Assembly: GCA_900321525.1 (NCBI GenBank) | Contig: ONWL01000068.1 | Span: 1-8,756, forward strand | Length of the DNA stretch: 8,756 nucleotides | DNA from: an uncultured Eubacteriales bacterium | GTDB lineage: Bacteria > Bacillota > Clostridia > Lachnospirales > Lachnospiraceae | Direction: 5' to 3' | In this document: positions 1 to 6,962 of the stretch, in pieces | How positions within the stretch are numbered: position 1 is the stretch's first letter | Layout: every line of letters begins with the position of its first letter | Notes under the pieces: model-generated | Seen by the model: only the letters and a program-made list of their open reading frames with translations | Told to the model about the DNA's origin: nothing | Databases searched by the model: none | Position numbers and translations under genes: made by a program

Positions 1-1
1 A

Positions 2-1669
2 GCAGGTCTGCGTGGAATTATTGGTGCAGGTCTGAACCGTATGAATATTTATACTGTCAGAAAAGCAACACAGGGACTTGCCAATTATATTTTAAAGACA
101 GGAAATGACAAGAAGGGAGTTGCCATTGCATATGATTCCCGTCGTATGTCTCCGGAGTTTGCAGATGAGGCAGCACTTTGTCTGAATGCAAATGGCATTC
201 CGGCTTATGTATTTGAGTCACTGCGTCCTACACCAGAGTTGTCCTTTGCAGTACGTAAACTGGGTTGTATTTCCGGTATCAACATCACTGCATCACACAA
301 TCCGCCGGAATACAATGGTTATAAGGTTTACTGGGAGGACGGTGCACAGATCACACCGCCTCATGACACTGGCATTATGGCAGAAGTAAAGGCCATCACA
401 GATCTGACCACCGTGAAGACCATGCCAAAGGCAGAAGCAGTGGCAGCAGGTCTGTATCATGCCATCGGTGCAGAAGTTGATGATGCTTATATGGCAGAAT
501 TGAAGAAGCAGGTGAAGAATCAGGCTGTCATCGATGCCATGCAGAAAGACATTAAGATTGTTTATACCCCACTGCATGGTACCGGAAATATTCCGGTAAG
601 ACGGATCTTAAAAGAATTAGGCTTTGAAAATGTATATGTAGTACGGGAACAGGAACAGCCGGATGGCAACTTCCCTACTGTCAACTATCCAAATCCGGAA
701 GCAGCAGAGGCATTTGCATTGGGGCTGAAGCTGGCAAAGGAAGTGGATGCCGATCTGGTTCTGGCAACTGACCCCGATGCCGACCGTCTTGGTGTGTATG
801 TAAAGGACAGTAAAAGTGGCGAATACAAGACGTTGACTGGTAATATGTCAGGCTGTCTGTTGGCAGATTATGAGATCAGTCAAATCCAGGAACAGCAGGG
901 ATTGCCAGAGGATAGCGCTTTGATTAAGACCATTGTGACCACCAATCTTGCAGATGCCATTGCAAAATATTACGGAATTGAACTGATTGAGGTATTGACC
1001 GGCTTTAAGTTTATTGGACAGCAGATTCTGAAGTTTGAGACCACCGGAAAAGGTACATATTTGTTTGGATTTGAGGAAAGCTACGGTTGTCTGATTGGTA
1101 CCCATGCAAGAGATAAAGACGCCATCGTGGCAACCATGGCACTGGCTGAGGTGGCTGCCTACTACAAGTCCAAGAACATGACGCTGTGGGATGCTATGAT
1201 TGCCATGTATGAAAAATATGGCTATTACAAGGATGGTATTGTATCTCTGTCCTTCAAGGGACTTTCCGGTCTGGAAAAGATGCAGGAGATCATGAATACA
1301 CTGAGAAATGCCACACCGAAGGCATTTGGTCCATATAAAGTATTATCCGCAAGAGATTATAAACTGGATCGTATTGTAAATCTGGAAACAGGGGAAGTGA
1401 CCACTACCGGTTTGCCAACATCCAATGTTTTGTATTATGATCTGTCAGATGATGCGTGGCTTTGCGTGCGTCCTTCCGGTACAGAACCAAAGATCAAGTT
1501 GTACTACGGTGTGAAAGGTACTTCTCTGGAAGATGCGGATGCAAAGAGTGCGGAGTTGGGTGAGATTGTCAAAAGAGATTGGATGGCTACGGAAATAAAT
1601 AAGAGAAACAGCCGGCAGGATGAAAGGAACAATTCCTGCCGGTTGTTTCCAAATAGAGAGGAACAATAA
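2..1669 (+). CDS. pgcA: phosphoglucomutase/phosphomannomutase (alpha-phosphohexomutase), 5'-truncated by window
   Basis: Interconverts hexose 1- and 6-phosphates in the cytoplasm (glucose and possibly mannose), linking glycolysis to polysaccharide precursors. The frame is open from base 2, so the gene starts outside the window; compared with Bacillus PgcA about 45 N-terminal residues are missing, and the ATG at 41 is an internal Met in the conserved NRMNIYTVRK stretch. Counting from that Met, I see the phosphoserine loop TASHNPPEYNGYK with the catalytic Ser at residue 85, the metal-binding loop DPDADR at 244-249, the sugar-binding loop GFEESYG at 343-349 and the phosphate-binding loop RPSGTEPK at 477-484, so all four active-site loops are intact. 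The C-terminus is about 20 residues longer than in PgcA, and that tail (from about residue 522) is Arg/Asn-rich and encoded by a hairpin. The stop codon overlaps the next gene's start by one base. Family assignment is firm; exact sugar preference cannot be read. Confidence 0.93.
   Translation, partial: AGLRGIIGAGLNRMNIYTVRKATQGLANYILKTGNDKKGVAIAYDSRRMSPEFADEAALCLNANGIPAYVFESLRPTPELSFAVRKLGCISGINITASHNPPEYNGYKVYWEDGAQITPPHDTGIMAEVKAITDLTTVKTMPKAEAVAAGLYHAIGAEVDDAYMAELKKQVKNQAVIDAMQKDIKIVYTPLHGTGNIPVRRILKELGFENVYVVREQEQPDGNFPTVNYPNPEAAEAFALGLKLAKEVDADLVLATDPDADRLGVYVKDSKSGEYKTLTGNMSGCLLADYEISQIQEQQGLPEDSALIKTIVTTNLADAIAKYYGIELIEVLTGFKFIGQQILKFETTGKGTYLFGFEESYGCLIGTHARDKDAIVATMALAEVAAYYKSKNMTLWDAMIAMYEKYGYYKDGIVSLSFKGLSGLEKMQEIMNTLRNATPKAFGPYKVLSARDYKLDRIVNLETGEVTTTGLPTSNVLYYDLSDDAWLCVRPSGTEPKIKLYYGVKGTSLEDADAKSAELGEIVKRDWMATEINKRNSRQDERNNSCRLFPNREEQ
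1605..1649 (+). terminator. 16-bp hairpin inside the 3' end of the mutase gene, possible attenuator
   Basis: Left arm 1605-1620 and right arm 1634-1649 pair over 16 bases with one G-U wobble, around a 13-base loop. The core is CCGGCAGGA / TCCTGCCGG. The sequence after it (CAAATAGAGAGG) has no U tract, although the right arm itself ends in TTGTTTC. It lies in the last codons of the mutase frame and ends six bases before the GAGAGG ribosome binding site of the LacI-type gene. It could be a weak terminator, an attenuator, a processing or stability stem, or it could affect initiation of the regulator. Pairing is seen directly; the role is inferred. Confidence 0.45.
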
Positions 1670-2679
1670 TGGCAAAGGTAACAATCAGAGATGTGGCAAA
1701 AGCAGCCGGTGTTTCTACTGCTACAGTGTCTAATGCATTAAATGATGCAGATGTGATCAATGCAGAAACCAAAGAACGTGTGCTGCGCATGGCAAAAGAG
1801 TTGAATTATGTACCAAATATGAGTGGACGTATGTTAAAGGCAGGAAAGAGCAAGATGATTGGTTTTATTTCCTCCAGCTTGACAGGCCCTTATTTTTCCA
1901 AGCTGATTGAAGTGATGCAGGAAGAATGCGAAGAGCATGGATATGGCTTGATGCTAATTTACTCCCAAAAGTCACAGATTATCCGAAATTATATATTTGG
2001 CGGTGGACTGGATGGTGTATTTGTTTATGAAGGAGAAAATCGTTTTGATGCACAAGAAGTGGCATATATGGAAGAACGGGGGATCAAAGGCATCTTGTTA
2101 GATCGTGAATTTAAAGGAACTACGGTTGGAAGCATTACTTTTGATTCGTTTTATTCTACATATGATATGACAAAATATCTGATTGAAACCGGACATGAAA
2201 GCATTGTATTTTTGAAAGGGCCGGACGATGTACAAGACAGCCGGGATCGGGAACAAGGATATTTGGCTGCAATGAAAGAGGCAGGACTTCCTGCAGGAGA
2301 GCATACCGTTTTAAATGGTCAGTTTATAGAGGAAGCCTCTTACCAGCAGGTGATGAACTGGAGTGAAGCGGGAAAAGAAATGCCGGATGCGTTTGTGGCT
2401 GGCAATGATTCCAGTGCAATGGGATGTGTACGTGCCTTGAAGACATTAAATTTTTGTGTACCGGAGCAGGTCAGCGTAACAGGTGTGGATGACATTGATC
2501 TTGCCAAATATTTTGATCCAGCCATCACAACGATTCGGATGCCCATAGAGCAACAGGCGCGTCAGGGAGTGCAGATGCTGTTACAGTTGATTGAAGGAAA
2601 ACAACCAGAGCAAATGCAGCTGAAATTGAGAGGTGAACTGATTCTTCGAAAATCTGTGAAGAACCGGAGAGGATTGTGA
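1669..2679 (+). CDS. LacI/GalR-family transcriptional regulator
   Basis: A 336-residue DNA-binding repressor or activator of the usual LacI length. Residues 4-25 form the N-terminal helix-turn-helix (TIRDVAKAAGVSTATVSNAL), residues 48-58 the hinge helix with the usual Leu at 56, and from about 62 onward a periplasmic-binding-protein-like sugar sensor domain ends the protein. Late motifs typical of the family are visible, such as AGNDSSAMGCVRAL and SVTGVDDIDLAKYFDPAITT. The start ATG is inside the stop of the mutase gene (TAATG), with GAGAGG at 1656-1661 seven bases upstream, so the two are probably cotranscribed and translationally coupled. The sensed sugar and target operators are not evident. 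Coupling to a hexose-phosphate mutase suggests carbohydrate control, which is inference. Confidence 0.93.
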   Translation: MAKVTIRDVAKAAGVSTATVSNALNDADVINAETKERVLRMAKELNYVPNMSGRMLKAGKSKMIGFISSSLTGPYFSKLIEVMQEECEEHGYGLMLIYSQKSQIIRNYIFGGGLDGVFVYEGENRFDAQEVAYMEERGIKGILLDREFKGTTVGSITFDSFYSTYDMTKYLIETGHESIVFLKGPDDVQDSRDREQGYLAAMKEAGLPAGEHTVLNGQFIEEASYQQVMNWSEAGKEMPDAFVAGNDSSAMGCVRALKTLNFCVPEQVSVTGVDDIDLAKYFDPAITTIRMPIEQQARQGVQMLLQLIEGKQPEQMQLKLRGELILRKSVKNRRGL

Positions 2680-3179
2680 TCAATATGAAGCAGACACAAA
2701 GACAAATACTGCATCGAGTCCTCTGGGGGGCTGCGGTGCTTGGATGGATGGGAATCATTTTTTATTTTTCTGCACAGAATGGAGAGGACTCTTCTGCTGT
2801 TAGCGGTGGTATCACGGACAGACTGCTCCATTTGTTGTGGAGAAATTTTGACCAGATGACGGTGACGGGACAGGAACAATTACGGGGGCAACTGACCTTT
2901 GTGGTACGCAAAGGGGCACATTTTACAGAGTATGCCATTTTGGGATTTCTGGTCAGTGGTTTCCTGGGTTCTTTTTCCATAGGGATTTTCAGACGAGTTC
3001 CCATTGCATGGTTATGTGGAACGTTGTATGCATGCAGTGACGAACTGCATCAGATGTTTACTGACGGACGCAGTCCTAAGCTATTTGATTTGATGGTAGA
3101 TTCTGCAGGCGTTCTGACAGGAGTGGGAATATTTCTGTTACTGGCATTTTTGTATATGAGATGGAAAAAGCATACCTGA
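2676..3179 (+). CDS. VanZ-like family membrane protein
   Basis: A 167-residue integral membrane protein of the VanZ-like family. Four hydrophobic segments are visible at about residues 14-31, 84-105, 108-122 and 140-161. Family hallmarks are FYFSAQNGEDS after the first segment, VRKGAHFTEYAILG before the second, and SDELHQMFTDGRSPKLFDLM before the last. VanZ itself gives low-level teicoplanin resistance, but most chromosomal VanZ-like proteins have no established role, and nothing here indicates glycopeptide resistance. Two starts are possible: GTG at 2676, overlapping the regulator stop with GGAG at 2666-2669 six bases upstream, or ATG at 2685, twelve bases after the same purine-rich stretch. 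The core family region is unaffected. It is probably the last gene of the mutase-regulator cluster. Confidence 0.88.
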   Translation: MINMKQTQRQILHRVLWGAAVLGWMGIIFYFSAQNGEDSSAVSGGITDRLLHLLWRNFDQMTVTGQEQLRGQLTFVVRKGAHFTEYAILGFLVSGFLGSFSIGIFRRVPIAWLCGTLYACSDELHQMFTDGRSPKLFDLMVDSAGVLTGVGIFLLLAFLYMRWKKHT

Positions 3180-3231
3180 CAGAATAGTTGGAAGGGCATG
3201 TTGGTTCTAGAAATAAAACGATTTGATGATA

Positions 3232-3250
3232 AGAATCAATCTATGATTCT
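3232..3250. repeat. short inverted repeat in the VanZ-hisC gap
   Basis: Seven-base arms AGAATCA (3232-3238) and TGATTCT (3244-3250) around a 5-base loop, in the 114-bp gap before hisC. There is no U tract on either side. It may be an operator or a weak stem. TATGAT at 3242-3247 resembles a -10 box but has no acceptable -35 at 16-18 bases. The symmetry is real; a function is not supported. Confidence 0.25.
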
Positions 3251-3293
3251 AAAGTCAGTGTTTTGAAATTGCAGAGATAAGTGAGGAGGAATT

Positions 3294-4352
3294 ATGAGTT
3301 TGTGGGAGAAAAATATTAGACAGGTGGCACCTTATGTTCCGGGGGAGCAGCCAAATCAGCCGGATATGGTGAAGTTGAATACAAATGAAAATCCATATCC
3401 ACCAGCACCAAGGGTGGCAGAACTTGCTGCCTCTTTTCCAGCAGATACATTGCGGTTATATCCTGACCCTACCTGTAGTACACTGGTGGAGGCATTGGCA
3501 AAGCGGTATCAGGTAGGTGCAGATCAGGTGTTTGTAGGAGTGGGGTCTGATGATGTGCTGGCGACGGCTTTTATGACTTTTTTTAATGGAACAGAGCCCA
3601 TTGTATTTCCGGATATTACCTATTCTTTTTATGATGTATGGGCCGATTTGTTCCGGATTCCATACAGGAAACTGGCACTGGATGATGCATTTCACATCAA
3701 TCCCCGGGATTATGACGCACCCAATGGAGGCGTTATTTTTCCGAATCCAAATGCCCCTACCGGCATTCAGGAAAAGAAAGAAGTGCTTGAGGATATTTTA
3801 CAGCACAATCAGGATGTGATCGTCATCATTGATGAGGCATACATTGATTTTGCGGAGGAAACTTCTGCCTTACAGCTGTTAGGCAAGTATGAAAATCTGT
3901 TGGTGGTACAGACGTTTTCCAAGTCCCGTTCCATGGCAGGCATGCGCATTGGCTTTGCCATCGGTTCTTCCAAGCTGATCAAGGCCATGCAGGATGTGAA
4001 ATATTCTTATAATTCTTATACGATGAATGCCGCTTCTTTGTATATGGGAGCAGCAGCAGTAGAGGATGAAGCATATTTTCAGGAGACGGTTGAAAAGATT
4101 CGTCAAACCAGAGAGGAAGCCAAGATGCGTCTGGCAGAACTGGGCTTTACCTTTCCGGATTCCCAGACCAATTTCCTGTTTGCGGCACCTTCTCGGATTG
4201 ATGCAAAGGAACTGTTTGAGCAGTTGAGAGCACGCAATATTTATGTTCGTTATTTCAACCAGCCGAGAACTTGTGACTATCTGCGGATTACCATTGGGAC
4301 ACCAGAGGAAATGGAGCGGTTATATCAGGCCATTGCAGAAATTCAGAGGTGA
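3294..4352 (+). CDS. hisC: histidinol-phosphate aminotransferase
   Basis: A PLP-dependent class I/II aminotransferase of 352 residues, the normal HisC length. It converts imidazole-acetol phosphate plus glutamate to L-histidinol phosphate in histidine synthesis. Visible motifs are KLNTNENPYPP near residue 27-37, NPNAPTG at 151-157, DEAYIDF at 180-186 and TFSKSRSMAGMRIGFAIG at 207-224. Lys210 is the Schiff-base lysine and Arg218 the likely phosphate ligand; the C-terminal DYLRITIGT holds the substrate carboxylate Arg. A strong GAGGAGG at 3283-3289 lies four bases before the ATG, which fixes the start. No other his gene is in the window, so hisC sits apart here; it is followed after about 50 bases by mnmM on the same strand. 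Related enzymes can act on aromatic amino acids, so substrate identity is likely but not proven. Confidence 0.92.
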   Translation: MSLWEKNIRQVAPYVPGEQPNQPDMVKLNTNENPYPPAPRVAELAASFPADTLRLYPDPTCSTLVEALAKRYQVGADQVFVGVGSDDVLATAFMTFFNGTEPIVFPDITYSFYDVWADLFRIPYRKLALDDAFHINPRDYDAPNGGVIFPNPNAPTGIQEKKEVLEDILQHNQDVIVIIDEAYIDFAEETSALQLLGKYENLLVVQTFSKSRSMAGMRIGFAIGSSKLIKAMQDVKYSYNSYTMNAASLYMGAAAVEDEAYFQETVEKIRQTREEAKMRLAELGFTFPDSQTNFLFAAPSRIDAKELFEQLRARNIYVRYFNQPRTCDYLRITIGTPEEMERLYQAIAEIQR

Positions 4353-4393
4353 TCAGAGAGAAAGACCGTTTGCACAGAAATGGACTTGGAAGT

Positions 4394-4398
4394 GGAGG
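4394..4398 (+). promoter_or_regulatory. ribosome binding site deciding the mnmM start
   Basis: GGAGG at 4394-4398 is followed by AAGAG and then ATG at 4404. An in-frame ATG at 4380 has no Shine-Dalgarno match close to it. The downstream ATG is therefore preferred, and the bases between 4380 and 4403 are probably untranslated. Confidence 0.7.
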
Positions 4399-4403
4399 AA
4401 GAG

Positions 4404-4964
4404 ATGGCAGGATTTCAAGTGACAGAGTGGAACCACCGTCTGTTGACCGGCTTGATTCCCCAAGGGGGAATTTGTATAGACGCCACAGCCGGAACTGGAC
4501 GGGACAGTTTGTTTCTGGCACAGCAGGTGGGAGAGACAGGACATGTGATCAGCTTTGATATCCAGCAGACTGCAATTGAGCAGACCAGGGAGAGATTGGA
4601 AGCAGCAGGATGTAAGGAACGGGTGGAACTGGTTTTGGACAGCCACACTCATATGGCCCAGTATGTAACAGAACTGGTGGATGCCATTCTGTTTAATTTT
4701 GGTTATCTGCCGGGAGGGGATCATGCCATAGCCACAAAGCCAGAGAGCAGTCTGCTGGCAGTGGAGCAGGGACTGACATTGCTGAAAAAAGGCGGTGTCA
4801 TGAGCCTGTGTGTATACAGTGGCGGTGACACCGGGATGGAGGAATATGACAGACTCACCAAGTGGGCGGCAGAGTTGTCGGGAAAAGAATATCTGGTGAT
4901 CCGTAATGATTTTTATAACCGGAAAAATCATCCACCAGTTATTGTTCTAGTGTTTAAATTGTGA
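4404..4964 (+). CDS. mnmM: class I SAM-dependent methyltransferase, MnmM/YtqB family
   Basis: A 186-residue Rossmann-fold methyltransferase of the family formerly called putative rRNA methylase (PF06962, Bacillus YtqB). Members of this family have been shown to be MnmM, which methylates nm5s2U at the wobble position of tRNAs to mnm5s2U. Motif I is IDATAGTGRDSLFLA at about residues 25-39, FDIQ at 51-54 is the acidic ribose-binding strand end, and FNFGYLPGGDH at 97-107 and NRKNHPP at 172-178 are family signatures. The length is normal. I chose ATG 4404 for its GGAGG; starting at 4380 would add eight acidic residues. It follows hisC by about 50 bases without an obvious terminator and probably shares its transcript. 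The role is assigned by family resemblance, not tested here. Confidence 0.86.
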   Translation: MAGFQVTEWNHRLLTGLIPQGGICIDATAGTGRDSLFLAQQVGETGHVISFDIQQTAIEQTRERLEAAGCKERVELVLDSHTHMAQYVTELVDAILFNFGYLPGGDHAIATKPESSLLAVEQGLTLLKKGGVMSLCVYSGGDTGMEEYDRLTKWAAELSGKEYLVIRNDFYNRKNHPPVIVLVFKL

Positions 4965-4978
4965 ATATGTAGATGCTG

Positions 4979-5024
4979 TCTGTGCTTATACAAATCTTCT
5001 TTCGGCACAGATGATTGCATCTGT
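4979..5024 (+). promoter_or_regulatory. two overlapping, mutually exclusive inverted repeats before the ABC operon
   Basis: Stem A pairs TCTGTGC (4979-4985) with GCACAGA (5005-5011) around a 19-base loop. Stem B pairs ACAGATG (5007-5013) with CATCTGT (5018-5024) around ATTG. They share 5007-5011, so only one can form. They lie in the 103-bp gap between mnmM and the ABC ATPase. No U tract follows either stem, so they may be operator sites rather than an attenuator. A poor promoter match overlaps: TTGCAT 5015-5020, 17 bases, TATACG 5038-5043. Pairing is seen; function is inference. Confidence 0.35.
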
Positions 5025-5067
5025 CTGGGACATAATGTATACGAGCATGCGAAAAGAAAGGAGCTTT

Positions 5068-5766
5068 ATGGAGACTTTAGTGAACATTCAGAATCTGACA
5101 AAAAAGTATGGTTCGGTGGTTGCGCTGGATAACATCAGCATCAATTTGCCTCAGGGCAGAATCATCGGTCTGTTGGGTCCAAACGGAAGTGGTAAGACCA
5201 CATTGATCAAACTGATGAATGGGTTGTTGCAACCAACCAGCGGTGAGATTTTTATTGGTGGAGAACCGGTGGGACTGGAAACAAAAGCTATGGTTTCTTA
5301 TTTGCCGGATCGTAATTATCTGAATAATGGAGATCGGGTCAAAAACGTGTTGAAACAGTTTGAACAGTTTTATGAAGATTTCGATCGGGACAAGGCAGAG
5401 GAAATGTTAGACAGCCTGCAAATTAGTAGTAAGATGAAATTGAAGAGTATGTCAAAGGGCACCAAGGAGAAAATGCAGCTTGCGCTGGTTATGAGCAGGC
5501 AGGCCAAGATTTATATTCTGGATGAGCCCATTGCAGGAGTGGATCCGGCTGCAAGAGATTTTATATTGCGCACCATTATGGATCACCGGCATCCGGGGGC
5601 AACGGTGCTGATTTCCACTCATTTGATTGCAGACATTGAACCAGTATTAGACGATGCCATATTTTTGCAGTATGGCAGGATTCTGCTTGCCAATACGGTT
5701 CAAAATATTCGTTCAGAAAAAGGAAAATCAGTGGATGAAGTGTTCAGGGAGGTGTTCAGATGCTAG
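5068..5766 (+). CDS. ABC transporter ATP-binding protein, YtrB-like type
   Basis: A 232-residue cytoplasmic ATPase subunit. Walker A is GPNGSGKT at residues 37-44, the signature is MSKGTKEKMQLAL at 128-140, Walker B is IYILDEP at 148-154 and the switch His is in STH at 183-185. The usual Q-loop glutamine appears replaced: the stretch at 76-85 reads VSYLPDRNYL. That LPDR/LPER form occurs, to my knowledge, in the branch of ABC ATPases found with GntR/YtrA-type regulators and small permeases, often linked to cell-envelope stress. The start is ATG 5068, with AAAGGAG at 5057-5063 four bases upstream; the frame is open further upstream but lacks such a site. The stop overlaps the permease start by 7 bases, so the two form a unit. 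No GntR regulator lies next to it. The substrate is unknown. Confidence 0.9.
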   Translation: METLVNIQNLTKKYGSVVALDNISINLPQGRIIGLLGPNGSGKTTLIKLMNGLLQPTSGEIFIGGEPVGLETKAMVSYLPDRNYLNNGDRVKNVLKQFEQFYEDFDRDKAEEMLDSLQISSKMKLKSMSKGTKEKMQLALVMSRQAKIYILDEPIAGVDPAARDFILRTIMDHRHPGATVLISTHLIADIEPVLDDAIFLQYGRILLANTVQNIRSEKGKSVDEVFREVFRC

Positions 5767-6545
5767 GAAAAGTATTGGGATTGGATATGAAAGCCTGTGC
5801 AAAAATGTTTTTGCCCATGTATTTGGTTGCAGCGGCATTGACAGGACTGGCAAAGTTGACAATGATTTTGTTTCAACATAATGATAATACGTTGGTGTCA
5901 TTGTCTATTGGATTGACGATGGTACTGTATGGAGTGACTATTTTTGCACTGGTAATCCTGCCGATGGTGTTTATGGTCATTTACTTTTACCGTCATTTTC
6001 TGACAGATCAAGGCTACCTTACCTTTACCCTGCCGGTAAAGACCAGTACACTGGTGGTCAGTCAGCAAATTAACGGCATCATTTGGACGATTTTGTCTGT
6101 AGTGGTACTGTGTGCAGCGTTGTTTGGAATGTTTGGAAACTATATCATAGACAGTTGGAGTGATATAAAAGAAATGTTCAGGGGAATCTTTTTCTTTGTA
6201 CCACAGGCATTGGCAGAGTTTTTTGGAAACAAAGTGAATGGGCTTACCCGCATTTTGGTGATCAGCATGCTGGTAGTTGAGGTATTGTTTTTGTACAGTT
6301 CCTTATATGCCAGTATGGCACTGGGGCAGTTGTATACCAAACATAAGATTTTGGGAAGTGTCATTGCGTATATTGGCATTCGAATTGCAGTTAGTATTTT
6401 GAACAGTGTGGCTTCTTTTGTATTGTTTTATGTGAATTCTGTCAATGTCTATTTGGCGTATCAAGTGGTAGAACAGATTTTTCTGGGAGTATTCTGTGTG
6501 GGTATTACAATTTATATTTTGAAAAATAAATTGAATTTAGATTAG
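5760..6545 (+). CDS. ABC transporter permease-like membrane protein
   Basis: A 261-residue, strongly hydrophobic protein with about six membrane segments, near residues 18-38, 50-76, 104-126, 163-187, 196-225 and 233-254. The cytoplasmic motif YRHFLTDQGYLTFTLPVKTS (77-96) after the second segment is characteristic of ABC-2-like permeases that pair with this ATPase type in Clostridia. GGGAGG at 5747-5752 sits seven bases before the ATG, inside the end of the ATPase gene, indicating translational coupling. Together they probably form a transporter or an envelope-stress pump; direction and substrate cannot be read from sequence. The stop at 6543-6545 is only a few bases from the left end of the mobile element, so the element has displaced whatever originally followed this operon. 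Confidence 0.85.
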   Translation: MLGKVLGLDMKACAKMFLPMYLVAAALTGLAKLTMILFQHNDNTLVSLSIGLTMVLYGVTIFALVILPMVFMVIYFYRHFLTDQGYLTFTLPVKTSTLVVSQQINGIIWTILSVVVLCAALFGMFGNYIIDSWSDIKEMFRGIFFFVPQALAEFFGNKVNGLTRILVISMLVVEVLFLYSSLYASMALGQLYTKHKILGSVIAYIGIRIAVSILNSVASFVLFYVNSVNVYLAYQVVEQIFLGVFCVGITIYILKNKLNLD

Positions 6546-6548
6546 ACA

Positions 6549-6563
6549 ATATGTAATGACCTC
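6549..6563 (+). repeat. left inverted repeat of the IS110-type relic
   Basis: ATATGTAATGACCTC, the exact reverse complement of 6963-6977. It starts four bases after the permease stop codon. Bases 6556-6564 are also complementary to the transposase ribosome binding site at 6644-6652. Confidence 0.85.
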
Positions 6564-6567
6564 CACA

Positions 6568-6596
6568 TTGTAGGTTCGTGGATTTACCTGTATACT
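6568..6596 (+). promoter_or_regulatory. likely transposase promoter inside the relic
   Basis: TTGTAG (6568-6573), 17 bases, then TATACT (6591-6596). The -10 matches consensus at five of six positions, the -35 at three. Transcription would start near 6603, downstream of the left inverted repeat and upstream of the ribosome binding site at 6643-6648. Confidence 0.45.
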
Positions 6597-6655
6597 ATAA
6601 GTCGAATCAAGACAAATGGTAGCAGGGATTACCGCATACAAAGGGAGGTCATCAA

Positions 6656-6844
6656 ATGAATTATAACACAGTTTTCGTAGGAATGGAAGTACAGAAAGAA
6701 AGTTTTACATTTTGTGCGTACACAATCGACGCAGAGAAAGGTTCCCACTTCCAGAGAACAGAAGCTGATTACAAAAATGTTCTGAAGTTGCAATTCACGC
6801 TTTTAGACGACAGAGTTCACGGCAGACCATTGACCTGTCGGTAA
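6656..6844 (+). pseudogene. truncated IS110-family transposase
   Basis: A 62-codon frame whose first ~44 residues match the start of IS110-family (DEDD, RuvC-like) transposases: MNYNTVFVGMEVQKESF followed by the ADYKNVLK region. In full-length relatives I recall the motif as VGMDVHKESF; here Asp11 is Glu and His13 is Gln, so the first catalytic acidic residue of the DEDD set is altered. After about residue 44 the frame runs into 18 residues with no resemblance to the family and stops. This marks the internal deletion joint near 6787. GGGAGG at 6643-6648 lies seven bases before the ATG. The product cannot be an active recombinase; it may still be translated as a short peptide. Confidence 0.8.
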
Positions 6845-6865
6845 CCAATCCACGTATATCAGAGT

Positions 6866-6909
6866 GGCCAATGCCGGGAACAGATACTCCGAGGTTCTTT
6901 CCGGGTGCC
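6866..6909 (+). other. stem-loop in the right noncoding end of the relic; possible remnant of a bridge RNA
   Basis: CCGGGAA (6874-6880) pairs with TTTCCGG (6898-6904), with one G-U pair and a 17-base loop; an outer GGC (6866-6868) pairs with GCC (6907-6909) across an internal loop. IS110-family elements encode a structured guide (bridge) RNA in a noncoding end, reported on the right side for the IS1111 branch. The position fits such an RNA, but 130 bases of right end is short and the homology is not shown. The stem is seen; the identity is speculative. Confidence 0.25.
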
Positions 6910-6955
6910 TTCAGACAATTAAATAAAATTTGTGGTGATTTCTGTTAATTTGTAC

Positions 6956-6961
6956 TTGACA
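6956..6961 (+). promoter_or_regulatory. outward -35-like TTGACA at the right end of the relic
   Basis: A consensus TTGACA facing out of the element, 16 bases from the end of the right repeat. In the linear state the following DNA offers no good -10. If the ends were joined as a circle, TGTAAT of the left repeat (6552-6557) would lie about 19 bases downstream, resembling the junction promoters known for circularising elements including IS110 relatives. Confidence 0.35.
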
Positions 6962-6962
6962 A

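Noticed and set aside
3201..3293. Possible promoter for hisC in the VanZ-hisC gap
   Set aside because: TATGAT at 3242 and GATGAT at 3225 lack a -35 at 16-18 bases; no pair good enough to annotate, although a promoter here would make sense.
4353..4931. A 192-codon minus-strand frame opposite mnmM
   Set aside because: The plus strand carries all methyltransferase motifs; the antisense product has Cys/His/Gln-rich composition typical of reversed coding sequence.
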